A stretch of DNA of 64,000 nucleotides from an uncultured Clostridia bacterium (GCA_947627055.1 CANQUS010000002.1:62001-126000); one strand, 5' to 3'; positions 28,412-37,642 are shown, counted from the first letter of the stretch. A program made the numbers and translations. The notes: a model not told the origin generated them from the sequence alone.

Positions 28412-28889
28412 ATGCTACCTCTTCTCGTTAGTCTGTTAAAGCACTAAAAACTTTGGGGCTGCTTCCTATACTGTGATCTGATTTTTAATACTAAATTATT
28501 TTCCAAAAGTATTATAAAATTAAACAAGATGTCCCCGACTATGTGTGTACCATTAAAGTAATCAGTATGGGCTCGAATCACCTGCTGATTACTAACGCGG
28601 CTCACTCCACTCTTGCAGCGTTGTATTACGGAGCAAACCACTTATTAAATTATACTGCAAATTATAAAAACTATCAAGAAGAATTGTACCTCACAAACCA
28701 TTGTATCATGAAAATCAATTTCCAGGGCAATACAGCACAATCAACAAGTACGAAAAACGGACTCCTGCACAGCTGCCGTACAAGTCAGCTTTTAACGGAC
28801 TTATGCGAAAGTTCGGCATGGTTTTTTCATTTTGTTTGTATCAAAGATTTTTGTCTTAATATTAAATCCGGCATTTGACCTACTTAAAA
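28412..28889. other. 478-nt intergenic region, no supported gene
   Basis: Between the TetR gene and the C39-like lipoprotein gene. A plus-strand open frame (28543-28878) has no ribosome binding site, odd composition and no family likeness, so I do not call it. The part near 28730-28830 has a slightly higher GC content than its surroundings and could be a gene scrap. An AT-rich stretch with TATAAT near 28510-28520 on the minus strand may belong to the tetR promoter. Confidence 0.4.
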
Positions 28890-29705
28890 TCATTCATTAG
28901 CCTGTAGAATCATGCACTTGTTGCCACGAGAGGCAAGAACCTTTTCAAACTGTGCTTTGCTATATTGGACTTCGCCGAGTAGAGGATCCGCAATAGTAAC
29001 GGTATCGTCGGTATAACCAATCAAGACAGTTCCATGATCGCTGCGGCTCCAATCGACATATTTGCCGTTTTCAGTATACCAGCCCTCGGCGACATATCTG
29101 TCCTTCATTTCAATAGTCGTCAATACTACGACAGGAGTATCCTGCGCAACTAATTCATATAATTCTTTCGGTGATGAACCTGTCATATCTTTTGCTGTAA
29201 GATTGCTGTTACAAGCTTTAAGATAATTGTTTGCGGCAGTAACAAGGGCACCAATACCACATACATATCCGTTTGAATTTGTGGGGTCACCCAAAAAGTA
29301 ATTGTCAAGATCATTGCCGATAGGGCGGCTGTCTTTATAATAAATGTAGTAATCGGATGTCGGAAGATATTGGGTCGCCATAATAACCTTGTCAGCATTA
29401 AGTCCATAATAGTTGAGAGCCATTGTCAGTGCTGTTATTTCACACCCCGTAGGAAGCTCAGGAAGCTGGTATATTACAGGAAAATTATTTATCTGATACT
29501 TTTCCGGTAAATTCACATTATCATCTTGTTGAGACGATTGTTTCTGTTTATTTTCTGACCTTGAGCTTTCGGCGGACGACAATGAAACATCATTTGAAGA
29601 ATCATTTAAATTGATTGTTTCTTTTAATGTACTTTCAGTTTTTGCACAGCCACTTGCAAAAAATAATATAAATAGTACAGCTATAATAAGTGAATTAAAT
29701 TTCAT
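28890..29705 (-). CDS. lipoprotein with C39-like cysteine peptidase fold
   Basis: A 271-residue exported protein; ATG 29705 follows GGAGG by about 8 nt. The signal ends in FFASGC, a lipobox, and a Ser/Gln-rich linker follows (to about residue 65). The domain begins with FPVIYQLPELPTGCEITALTMALNYYG, which has the catalytic Cys in the P-T-G-C-E-I-T context of the peptidase_C39_2 family, and continues to SDHGTVLIGYTDDTVTIADPL, which supplies the catalytic His and the Asp. It should be a surface papain-like protease or amidase with unknown target. Its upstream region shares a 13-nt motif with the YhgE-like gene promoter. Confidence 0.87.
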   Translation of the reverse strand: MKFNSLIIAVLFILFFASGCAKTESTLKETINLNDSSNDVSLSSAESSRSENKQKQSSQQDDNVNLPEKYQINNFPVIYQLPELPTGCEITALTMALNYYGLNADKVIMATQYLPTSDYYIYYKDSRPIGNDLDNYFLGDPTNSNGYVCGIGALVTAANNYLKACNSNLTAKDMTGSSPKELYELVAQDTPVVVLTTIEMKDRYVAEGWYTENGKYVDWSRSDHGTVLIGYTDDTVTIADPLLGEVQYSKAQFEKVLASRGNKCMILQANE

Positions 29706-30150
29706 AGAATTTTCCTCCAAAATATACTTGATTTTTAACTACACCTATATAGACAACAAAACTTTTCTGTGGTTTCAATTATTTATGTTTTTGCTATAAA
29801 TATTTAATTTATACTAAAAATATAATAAGTTGCCCTTCGTTCAATATAGGGCACAGAAGTAATTTTTAAAAATATCCATATAAATTACATTGTCATTTAT
29901 AACTATATTATACAGAGATTTTACATTGATTTCAATATTTTTTATCTTCATACTCTTAAACTGCCATGATTATCGGCTTTTTAAGAGTTGTAAATCCTTG
30001 AATATTATAATTTTACACCAAATAGAAATATTCTCAGGAAAATGCCGGAGTTTAACTTATTTTGGATATGCTTATAATTAAATTTGCAATCATGGAAATT
30101 TTGACGCATTATTCCGTGAATTTTTCACTTAATTCCTAATATAGACAATA
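29706..30150. other. 445-nt AT-rich intergenic region upstream of the C39-like gene
   Basis: Very AT-rich, no gene. On the minus strand TTGAAC at about 29847-29852 could be a -35 box. TGTGGTTTCAATT at 29768-29780 is identical to 27680-27692 in front of the YhgE-like gene. A weak hairpin (ACTCTTAAA/TTTAAGAGT) lies around 29950-29990. Confidence 0.5.
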
Positions 30151-30194
30151 AAGCAACAAGAACAAGCATAATATAAAGCTTGTTCTTGTTGCTT
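30151..30194 (-). terminator. terminator of SpoVB/MurJ-like gene
   Basis: A perfect 17-bp stem, AAGCAACAAGAACAAGC (30151-30167) with its complement at 30178-30194, 13 nt after the stop at 30208. Confidence 0.88.
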
Positions 30195-30207
30195 TTGCGT
30201 TATCCTA

Positions 30208-31956
30208 TTAAATAAGACCTCTTCTTTCAAGGAATTTAGCAATTTTCGCTCCCTTGGGCATTTGAAGAACATCGTCCTTCTGAATTGCTTTAAAAAAGAA
30301 TAAGCAAACTATATATATTATAATCGCTACTACTATCGCAAGTATCGTTGCAATTTTTCCGCTCATAAAATAGTTAATAATATTATAAGAAACAAATGCG
30401 CCAACACCGCAGACAAGCGCGGCAAGAAGCGGCTTGATTAGAATTGACATAAAGTTCGGAACGACTCTCGTATATCGACACAAGAAAAATATTCCCACTA
30501 CAGATATAAACATATAACATACAAATGTACCGATAGGCGCACCTTGAATATTGATTTCGGGTATACCGACAAGAACATAGTTTGTAACTATCTTAGCCGT
30601 CATACCTATCGCCATCAGCTTAAGTGGCATATCTACACGACCGACAGCCTGGAGCATACTGCATATAGGTGTTGATGTGCCAACAAAGATAACCGCTATT
30701 CCCATGGTAGTAAGAACCTTAGTGGCTATTTCGACCTCATTAGATACATTCGGACTGCCGTAAATCAAGCTGAGTACAGGTCCTGAAAGCACCGCAAGTC
30801 CTATGCCTGACGGAATAGTTACCATCAAAGTCACGCGGAGAACAGTTTCGAGACTTTGTTTAAGCTTTCCCCTATCTTTACTCGTCCACGCTGCCGTTAC
30901 GGACGGCAATGCGCTTGAACCGAATACCTGTGTGAGGGACGTAATCAGCATAGTGAGCGTCGAAGCATAGCCATAGCATCCGAAAAGATAAGTATGCGTT
31001 TCGCCGGCATAATATACGCTGTCAGGTATGAGCGTTCCGTAAATATTAAGCAGCGCTTCGGGCTCAGTCTGCATTATATCATAAATTCTGCTTTGAACAA
31101 GCGATGTATCTATAACATCAGTGATACTCAGAAGTATTGCTCCCATACCTATCGGTATAGCAGTGCGAACCATAATTCTAATGGTTTCCCGATCAGAACG
31201 CGGACGAGGCGATTTCCTCAGTTCCTCATCGGTTATTCCATCGCCGTTTCTTCTGTATCTCACATAAAGATAAATAAATCCCATAATGCCGCCGAGTGAA
31301 ATACCGGTTATCGCCGCGCCTACGGCAATCGGCATAATATAGCTTGTTGCCTGCTCAAGGCTGGTACATTTCATACCGAGGACATAGCCTGTGCTTTCGT
31401 ACTGGCTTTTTCCGAAACGAATAGTAAGATATGCCATAGTCAAGCCCACAAACAGCTTAAAGGTAGCCTCGATGATCTCCGACACAGCCGTAGGAACCAT
31501 GTTGCGCATGCCCTCAAAGTAGCCCCTGTATATTGACATCAAGCAACCGAACAGAACGGTCGGTGAAAGGGCGAGTATGGCAAAAATCGCATTTGGCGTT
31601 TTTATAAGATTAACATACACAAAGCTCCCGACTACCATTAAAATAAAACAAACACATCCCGTAATGACGAAAATAGGAACAGAAACTCTGTGTATTTTTT
31701 TTACATCGCGGTAACGACTGTTGGCAACGCTTTCTGATACCATTCGTGAAATCGCAATCGGAAATCCGGCAGTCGCAAGCATAAAAAGCGGATTATAAAG
31801 CGCATAAGCAGCATTAAAAAGACCTGTTCCTACACCTCCGAACATATTCGCAAGAACGATTTTGTATATCATGCCGAAGGATTTAACAATGATCATACTT
31901 GAAGCAAGAACAAAAGCTCCCTGCAAAAACGACTGATTTTTTCTCTTTTTCAGCAC
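30208..31956 (-). CDS. polysaccharide/lipid II flippase family protein (SpoVB/MurJ-like, MOP superfamily)
   Basis: A 582-residue integral membrane protein with about 14 hydrophobic segments. The N-terminus (FLQGAFVLASSMIIVKSFG, then IYKIVLANMFGGVGTGLFN) is the typical start of SpoVB/YtgP-type members of the MOP exporter superfamily, and ALPSVTAAWTSKDRGKLKQSL is a further family block. Such proteins flip lipid-linked sugars, including peptidoglycan precursors, across the membrane; in sporulating bacteria SpoVB acts in cortex synthesis. The start is GTG 31956, 7 nt after GGGAGG. It follows a small zinc-ribbon gene. Whether it serves sporulation or vegetative wall synthesis is not decidable here. 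Confidence 0.88.
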   Translation of the reverse strand: MLKKRKNQSFLQGAFVLASSMIIVKSFGMIYKIVLANMFGGVGTGLFNAAYALYNPLFMLATAGFPIAISRMVSESVANSRYRDVKKIHRVSVPIFVITGCVCFILMVVGSFVYVNLIKTPNAIFAILALSPTVLFGCLMSIYRGYFEGMRNMVPTAVSEIIEATFKLFVGLTMAYLTIRFGKSQYESTGYVLGMKCTSLEQATSYIMPIAVGAAITGISLGGIMGFIYLYVRYRRNGDGITDEELRKSPRPRSDRETIRIMVRTAIPIGMGAILLSITDVIDTSLVQSRIYDIMQTEPEALLNIYGTLIPDSVYYAGETHTYLFGCYGYASTLTMLITSLTQVFGSSALPSVTAAWTSKDRGKLKQSLETVLRVTLMVTIPSGIGLAVLSGPVLSLIYGSPNVSNEVEIATKVLTTMGIAVIFVGTSTPICSMLQAVGRVDMPLKLMAIGMTAKIVTNYVLVGIPEINIQGAPIGTFVCYMFISVVGIFFLCRYTRVVPNFMSILIKPLLAALVCGVGAFVSYNIINYFMSGKIATILAIVVAIIIYIVCLFFFKAIQKDDVLQMPKGAKIAKFLERRGLI

Positions 31957-32002
31957 TCACTAACCTCCCAAAAGAAAAATTTGAAATTTGCCTGTAAAAA
32001 TC

Positions 32003-32038
32003 TTACCGCCGCACTCATACAGACAAGTACGGCAGCAA
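32003..32038 (-). terminator. terminator after zinc-ribbon gene
   Basis: TTACCGCCGCAC (32003-32014) pairs with GTACGGCAGCAA (32027-32038) with several G-U pairs; on the minus strand GATTTTTA follows. Confidence 0.7.
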
Positions 32039-32045
32039 TTTACTC

Positions 32046-32528
32046 TTATTCTTCGGGAGAAGCCGGAGCTTCAGAATTGTCAGCTTCTGTATCGATCTGA
32101 GCGTTGACGTCAGCGCTCTCTTCAGAATTTTCGTCCTTTATCTCATCGGGTTCGTAAATATCTTCTGTGTTTCTCAGTCTTTCACCGCATTTTGCACAGA
32201 AGATAGCCTCCTTTGAATTTACCATGCTGCATTTAGGACACTTGGTTTTATTTTTTGACTCTGCGATAAGCTCGTTTACGGAATCAAGCTGTCCTCTAAG
32301 TTCAGAGATTTTTTCTATAAGCTCACTGATTGCAGTATCATACGATTTTTCTGTTGTTTTTGATTCATAAAATACTCGTCCGAGTATTTCGCACTTTTTG
32401 GAAATTTCGCTGTTAAGCTCTGCGGCGGTAATAGTCAATTTTGAGACATCAACTATTTTGCCGGCTTTTTTTCCAACAAATCCTGCTGCAGTCTTTGCAT
32501 TATAGATAGCATCTTCAAGAATACCCAT
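32046..32528 (-). CDS. zinc-ribbon protein with coiled coil, unknown function
   Basis: A 160-residue cytoplasmic protein. Residues about 25-92 are a charged helical coiled coil (ELNSEISKKCEILGRVFYE and onward), followed by a zinc ribbon CPKCSMVNSKEAIFCAKCG with two CxxC pairs, and an acidic Glu/Asp/Ala-rich tail of about 40 residues. Genes of this layout are common in clostridia but uncharacterised. It lies 90 nt upstream of the flippase gene with a terminator between, so the two are probably separate transcripts. I infer only metal binding. Confidence 0.75.
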   Translation of the reverse strand: MGILEDAIYNAKTAAGFVGKKAGKIVDVSKLTITAAELNSEISKKCEILGRVFYESKTTEKSYDTAISELIEKISELRGQLDSVNELIAESKNKTKCPKCSMVNSKEAIFCAKCGERLRNTEDIYEPDEIKDENSEESADVNAQIDTEADNSEAPASPEE

Positions 32529-32632
32529 AAAAACACTCCTTATTTTTAAATTACACGATATAAATTGTACTTAGAGTATAGCATAAAAAGAAAAAGGCTT
32601 CAAGAGTTTTTTGCGCCGTAACTCAAAACGTC

Positions 32633-33595
32633 CTAATACTCATACGAGCTTCCGCCAATAAACTCTCTCAGCAGAGAATCACTCGGTACAAGCTCCTTGT
32701 CAACAGGTACAAATCGTTTAAGCGCGGCGATTATTCTCGAAGCATAAGAATACTCGGAGCATAAACTGTCCACGCTTAAAAGTATACCAAGCACATCATT
32801 TCTGATAACACTGATTTCATATGGATGAAAAGTGTTTAGTGTATAATCGCTTAAATACTTAAAGGGACGAATATATTTTCTTTCTCCGGCGCAGACATTG
32901 TCCCACATTGAAAGTGTTTCTTCCGCATTTGAACCTCTGTACGATATATCCCTTACAAGCCTGCGAAGGAAGCGGACGTCCTCCGCCTTCAGCAGCTTTT
33001 CTCCGTTATCCTTTACACCTTGTTTAACACTTATATAAATCTTTTTAATACCAGTGTCTTGTATCCCCTCGATAAATATAGGGTTGAGAGCATGAATCCC
33101 CTCGATAATAATAATGCTGTTCTCATCTGCTTTCAGTTCGGTAAAGCATTCCTCCCTCTCACCCTTTAAGAAATTATACTTTGGGAGAACGCATCTATCA
33201 TTTTTCAGTATACTTTTTATACATGATTTTATAAATGGAATATCAAGCGCTTCAAGCGATTCATAATCATATTCTCCGTTTTTAAGTGTTGGAATCTTAC
33301 CTTTACCGATATAAAAATTATCAAGTGAAATTATGTTTGTGGTTTTACCGACTTTATTAAACTTTGATTGGAGAATTTTAGCGGTTGTTGTCTTTCCACT
33401 TGATGATGGGCCTGTGAGCATTATTATGCGGCATCGATATTCGGATGTCATAATATCCTCAAAAATTTTATCCAGATCCTCACGAAATGTCTCTTCAACG
33501 GAATCTATGAAAGCTCTCGGTGATTTTTGCGCCCGCAGATTTATTTTTGCAAGGTCATATGTGTATCGTCTGTATGTATCCGTCAAGCTCGTCAT
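32633..33595 (-). CDS. uridine kinase/phosphoribulokinase-family nucleoside kinase
   Basis: A 320-residue protein with a P-loop GPSSSGKTTTAKIL at about 62-75, a conserved SLDNFYIGK block, EGIHALNP and a RRLVRDI lid. These are the features of the uridine-kinase/PRK family. Many clostridial homologues carry an N-terminal TGS/threonyl-tRNA synthetase-like extension and have about 550 residues; here that part is absent and only about 55 residues precede the P-loop. The start at 33595 lies inside the 3' end of hemZ (41-nt overlap), with AAGGTG about 11 nt upstream, so translation is probably coupled. The substrate (uridine, cytidine or another) is not proven. Confidence 0.82.
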   Translation of the reverse strand: MTSLTDTYRRYTYDLAKINLRAQKSPRAFIDSVEETFREDLDKIFEDIMTSEYRCRIIMLTGPSSSGKTTTAKILQSKFNKVGKTTNIISLDNFYIGKGKIPTLKNGEYDYESLEALDIPFIKSCIKSILKNDRCVLPKYNFLKGEREECFTELKADENSIIIIEGIHALNPIFIEGIQDTGIKKIYISVKQGVKDNGEKLLKAEDVRFLRRLVRDISYRGSNAEETLSMWDNVCAGERKYIRPFKYLSDYTLNTFHPYEISVIRNDVLGILLSVDSLCSEYSYASRIIAALKRFVPVDKELVPSDSLLREFIGGSSYEY

Positions 33596-35057
33596 AGAAT
33601 TTTTTCACCTTTTCCTTTCTTTTAAGCATTTCATCAAAACCATTTATATATTCATATGGATATTTATAATTAAATATTCTCACAAGTCTGTTTACTCCCG
33701 GTTCACGAAGCTTTGTAACCCCTCCCGCACCGCAGGCAAGGATCGTGTGCGTTTCATCCATAACATAAACATTGTAAAGTCCGTCAACTCCCTCCTTTGA
33801 CCAGCCGACATTTTCAAGGTTGCCCTCCATTCTGTTCTGACGGTATAAGTAATACGGATGATAGCCAAACGTCGGCAGCTTATCCTCACAATATTTCATC
33901 ATAACAGAGGCGGGCGGCGTAGTTTCGGTTTTAACCAATGCCCCTCCGAGCGTCAGATAGGATGAACGCTTCATAGCGAGAGTATGTACCGTTATGCCTG
34001 CGGGGGAAAAATCACATACGGTATCAAGAGTATATTTAAAGCTGTCCGGAGTATCCTTTGGCAAGCCTGTGATAAGATCCATATTTATATGTTTGAATCC
34101 GACGTCACAAGCAAGCCTGTAAGCCTCGGCAGTCTGAGCCGAGGTATGCTTTCTTCCTATTGCTTCAAGGACCTCATCATTCATTGTCTGCGGATTTATG
34201 CTTATTCTGTCGCAACCACCCTCAAGAATGGCTTCCAGCTTTTCGCTGGTTATCGTATCAGGGCGGCCTGCCTCGACAGTAAACTCGCGGCAGGACTTCA
34301 TATTAAACGAGGAATTTATTGTTGATAATAGTCTGCCAAGCTGTTCAGCAGATAGCGTTGTCGGCGTTCCGCCTCCAATATAAACCGTTTCAAGCCTTAG
34401 CTTTAATTCTTTTACTACATGAGCCGTATACTCAATTTCCCTGCACAACAGTTCAAGGTAAGGCTCAATGAGCTTTTGGGCTTTCTCAACAGACTGTGAG
34501 ACAAATGAACAATATGCACATCTTGTTGGACAAAACGGTATTGAAACATAAAGACTGAATGAATCGGGCTTTGAACACTCTATTATCTTTCTCTCATTCA
34601 TTTCCGTTGTTAATGCAAGCTTAGTTTTTTCCTCTGTAACAAGGAGCTTGCCGCGAAAATACTTTTCTGCGGATTCAGCGCCATAATCTCTAATAAGCCT
34701 GTGTAAAAGCTTGATCGGACGAACTCCGGTAAGTATTCCCCATGGAGGACGCAGTCCAGTATACTCCGAAAGGAGCTTAAATAGAAGTACGGCCGATCTT
34801 CGCTCACATTCCGACGAAATAGAATCAAAATCTCCATATACGGTTTCCCCCGCTGTTTTCTCATAATCATCGTTCGCAAAGGAAACTATGATTTCGGATT
34901 TATACTCTTGCGTATTTAAATTCACGCAAACATACGGCTTTTCAAGCAAACCGCATTCGTTGCACTTTATAACATTTATCTTTTCGTTTAAAAAGAATAT
35001 CCTCACGAGATTTTCAATCTCATAGTGGAAAGGATTATTTATAATATAAACATTCAT
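33555..35057 (-). CDS. hemZ: HemZ-type oxygen-independent coproporphyrinogen dehydrogenase-like radical SAM protein
   Basis: A 500-residue radical SAM protein. The cluster motif CPTRCAYC lies at about residue 182; GGGTPTTLS and the E-A-G-R-P-D block follow, as in the HemN/HemZ family. An N-terminal domain of about 170 residues with GLRPPWGILTGVRPIK is specific to HemZ of Firmicutes. HemZ is annotated as coproporphyrinogen III dehydrogenase, but its real role in organisms without a full haem pathway is uncertain. I start at ATG 35057 with AAGGAAA upstream, not at the earlier in-frame start (35126) in AT-rich DNA. It overlaps the kinase gene by 41 nt. Confidence 0.9.
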   Translation of the reverse strand: MNVYIINNPFHYEIENLVRIFFLNEKINVIKCNECGLLEKPYVCVNLNTQEYKSEIIVSFANDDYEKTAGETVYGDFDSISSECERRSAVLLFKLLSEYTGLRPPWGILTGVRPIKLLHRLIRDYGAESAEKYFRGKLLVTEEKTKLALTTEMNERKIIECSKPDSFSLYVSIPFCPTRCAYCSFVSQSVEKAQKLIEPYLELLCREIEYTAHVVKELKLRLETVYIGGGTPTTLSAEQLGRLLSTINSSFNMKSCREFTVEAGRPDTITSEKLEAILEGGCDRISINPQTMNDEVLEAIGRKHTSAQTAEAYRLACDVGFKHINMDLITGLPKDTPDSFKYTLDTVCDFSPAGITVHTLAMKRSSYLTLGGALVKTETTPPASVMMKYCEDKLPTFGYHPYYLYRQNRMEGNLENVGWSKEGVDGLYNVYVMDETHTILACGAGGVTKLREPGVNRLVRIFNYKYPYEYINGFDEMLKRKEKVKKFYDELDGYIQTIHI

Positions 35058-35202
35058 ACAGCAGATTTCCTTAATAAGTGTTTCCTTTATTATTGCTATA
35101 ATATCACAAATACTTAATGTATACAATAGCGATTATTATGCTATACACAAGTCAAAACCCCATATTCATAAAGAATACAGGGCTGTATCATATATAACCA
35201 CT

Positions 35203-35338
35203 GCACGACATCCCCTCCTCTAAGGCAACTGTGGAGGTTTGTCGTTTCAGATGGGGATACAATCCCCCGTTAAAGTAGATTACAAAGTATTTTTGAGGGT
35301 TTATTAAAGCTGTGCTTGAAACCCATACTTTTTATTTT
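35203..35338 (+). ncRNA. probable structured small RNA, copy A of a two-copy family
   Basis: An intergenic stretch with hairpins and a terminator but no reading frame. Stem 1: CGACA (35206-35210) and CCTCC (35214-35218) with GGAGG (35233-35237) and TGTCG (35240-35244). Stem 2: GGGGAT (35253-35258) with ATCCCC (35262-35267). Stem 3: GGGTTT (35297-35302) with AAACCC (35319-35324), followed by CATACTTTTTATTTT, a terminator. A -10-like TCATAT near 35188-35193 with TTCATA 17 nt upstream would start it near 35203. It shares TGTCGTTTCAG, GATACRATC and a 20-nt block with copy B at 54977-55115. Ends are approximate and the family is not recognised. Confidence 0.65.
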
Positions 35339-35344
35339 GAGGAG

Positions 35345-36871
35345 TTACCAAGGATATGTTTCACCGCCATTTACTTCAATATTCTTGTAGTATAAAAGCT
35401 CCTCTACCGTTACAAGCTGATACCCCTTTTGAATAAGCTTTGGGATAAATTCCTCGGCAGCCTCGGCAGTAGAATCGTATATATCATGCAAAAGAATAAT
35501 TTCACCATCTCCCGCCTGCTTCATAACAGAATCAATTACTTTCTTTTTATCACGCAGTTCCCAGTCCTCAGTATCTACATCCCAAAATATCAGCGGTGTC
35601 TTATTTAGAATTTTCTGAACCTTTTCATTATAACTGCCATAAGGCGGTCTGAAAGCGGTTGTTTCGCTGCCGGTGGCTTTTTTAACGGCTTCATCAACCA
35701 ATGACGCCTGTTCCTTTATTTTTTTATCGCTCTGTTCAGTCAGGTTGACGTGGTCGTTAGAATGATTGCCTATTTGACATCCTGCATCAGATATTTCCTT
35801 TAGTATCTCAGGGTAAGCTGCTGCATTCTGACCTATTACAAAAAACGTAGCCCTGCTGCCATAATTTTCGAGAGTATTAAGTATTCTCTCTGTGTTTGAA
35901 TAATGAGGGCCGTCATCAAACGTCAATGCTATCATAGGTTTATCAGGATTAAGATTATCGCGAATTGTTGGACTTATATAGGGATCGCCGGACGTATCGC
36001 TTTTTTCCGACTCTGCACCCGAAAGTGAGATCTTCAGATAGTCGGCAATCTTTGGCAGGGAGATTGAAACGTCATATATTTTTGTTCCCGAAGCAAAGAG
36101 TTTCTTTTCATTGAAATACAGCGTACATTGCTTATCGTTAAACGAAAATTGATCAAAATGAAGTTCATCGGCTGTAGTTGCCGACACAAAAGTTTCATTA
36201 TCAACATTCGCTTTAGTGTCTAAATTATTCTTAAAGTACTTTCTCACGTATTCTGACGCAAAGCTGTAAAAATCCTTTTTGAATACATCTTCATTTTTAA
36301 GACTGCTGCCTTTTTTGAGATTAAATGCCATAGTGAAAACATCTTCACCGAATTTTTCCTTATTATCATTATACTCCGCAGATCTAAAAATAACCGAAAG
36401 ATATGTATTATCAGCGATTTCTGTAGTATAATCATATGAAGTAAAACGTGCGTCAGATGAAACAGCACATTTTTCAAAGTACTTTACCTTTTCTGCAATC
36501 TGCGAATCAATCGTCTTAATATTAGTCAAAGGATAGCTGATCATATATGACTCTCCGCTCTCACTGCGGCTCTCATACTTTTCGCCATTAAATGAAATGT
36601 GCTTGATCTCGGAGCTGTCAATAAATGTATTTATAGTTGTTTCAGATGAGCCGATCTCCGATTCGCCTTTAAAAAACAGAGACATTCCGTTCAGCATATA
36701 AAATGCCGCAAAAGCTGCCGATAAGAGAAACACTAACACAACTGATACAATCAGAATAGTCTTGCCTCTCTTCTTTTTTCTCGTTACCGCATTACCCGAA
36801 TAAATATATCTCGAACCGGAATATGAGCCTCTATTATATCTGTCATAATTATGACGACCTTTGTTTGCCAT
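35345..36871 (-). CDS. membrane-anchored polysaccharide deacetylase
   Basis: A 508-residue protein. A Lys/Arg-rich cytoplasmic head (NRGSYSGSRYIYSGN, TRKKKRGK) precedes one transmembrane helix at about 34-58, so the rest is outside the cell. Residues about 85-270 resemble the DUF3298/PdaC-type domain. The C-terminal NodB domain (about 305-495) has TFDDGPHYS with the catalytic Asp pair, the zinc-binding HSNDH motif, and FRPPYGSYN. It should remove acetyl groups from peptidoglycan or another wall polymer, like PgdA/PdaC. ATG 36871 follows GGGGAAAGG. It converges with small RNA A, whose terminator lies just after its stop. Confidence 0.92.
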   Translation of the reverse strand: MANKGRHNYDRYNRGSYSGSRYIYSGNAVTRKKKRGKTILIVSVVLVFLLSAAFAAFYMLNGMSLFFKGESEIGSSETTINTFIDSSEIKHISFNGEKYESRSESGESYMISYPLTNIKTIDSQIAEKVKYFEKCAVSSDARFTSYDYTTEIADNTYLSVIFRSAEYNDNKEKFGEDVFTMAFNLKKGSSLKNEDVFKKDFYSFASEYVRKYFKNNLDTKANVDNETFVSATTADELHFDQFSFNDKQCTLYFNEKKLFASGTKIYDVSISLPKIADYLKISLSGAESEKSDTSGDPYISPTIRDNLNPDKPMIALTFDDGPHYSNTERILNTLENYGSRATFFVIGQNAAAYPEILKEISDAGCQIGNHSNDHVNLTEQSDKKIKEQASLVDEAVKKATGSETTAFRPPYGSYNEKVQKILNKTPLIFWDVDTEDWELRDKKKVIDSVMKQAGDGEIILLHDIYDSTAEAAEEFIPKLIQKGYQLVTVEELLYYKNIEVNGGETYPW

Positions 36872-37053
36872 TTTCCTTTCCCCTTAAAAATAAAAATAAC
36901 TGTCGAATCATATAATAAATTGTAGCATATTTGATTTCTAAGGTCAACATGATTTTAATTATAGATAAATATAAACATTATTTATATATTTAATAAAATT
37001 TTATTTGTAATTGCAGAAATTTTATAAATAATTGATAATAACCTCTGAAATCA

Positions 37054-37082
37054 TTGCATAAGTTCCTAAATTAGTATAAAAT
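37054..37082 (+). promoter_or_regulatory. promoter of ppiB
   Basis: TTGCAT (37054-37059), 17-nt spacer, TAAAAT (37077-37082). It lies 41 nt before the ppiB start. Confidence 0.6.
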
Positions 37083-37123
37083 TCTATAATGAACTGACAT
37101 TAAAACAGAAAGGGAATGGTTAT

Positions 37124-37642
37124 ATGAGTAACCCTATCGTTACTTTCACAATGGAAAACGGAGACATTATTAAGGCAGAGCTTTATCCTGAGATTGCACC
37201 TAATACAGTAAATAATTTTATCTCACTTGCACGCAAAGGTTTTTATGACGGTTTGACTTTTCACCGTGTAATTCATGGCTTTATGATTCAAGGCGGATGC
37301 CCGCAAGGTACCGGCTTTGGAGATCCCGGTTACAGCATAAAGGGCGAATTTACATTTAACGGATTCGAAAATAATCTTAAGCACACCGCCGGCGTTCTCT
37401 CGATGGCACGTTCAAATAACCCCGATTCCGCCGGCTCACAGTTCTTTATTATGCACAGAAACGCTCCTCACCTTGACGGGCAGTACGCAGCCTTTGGCAA
37501 GGTTATAGATGGTATGGATGTTGTAAATAAAATAGCCGGGTGTGATACGGACTTTAACGATAAACCTCTCGAGCCGCAGATTATCAAGTCCGTAACGGTA
37601 GATACCTCAGGTATTGAATATCCCGAACCGGAGACAATTTAA
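37124..37642 (+). CDS. ppiB: cyclophilin-type peptidyl-prolyl isomerase
   Basis: A 172-residue cytoplasmic cyclophilin with no signal peptide. It carries the catalytic-site blocks GLTFHRVIHGFMIQGGCPQG (Arg in FHRV, Gln in MIQGG), GVLSMARSNNPDSAGSQFFI and LDGQYAAFGKVI. It catalyses proline isomerisation in folding proteins. GAAAGGG lies upstream of the ATG, and a terminator follows 23 nt after the stop, so it is a single-gene transcript. Confidence 0.95.
   Translation: MSNPIVTFTMENGDIIKAELYPEIAPNTVNNFISLARKGFYDGLTFHRVIHGFMIQGGCPQGTGFGDPGYSIKGEFTFNGFENNLKHTAGVLSMARSNNPDSAGSQFFIMHRNAPHLDGQYAAFGKVIDGMDVVNKIAGCDTDFNDKPLEPQIIKSVTVDTSGIEYPEPETI

Noticed and set aside
28543..28878. Plus-strand frame of 111 residues between the TetR and C39-like genes
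   Set aside because: No ribosome binding site, Asn/His/Cys-rich composition without domains, and no operon context.
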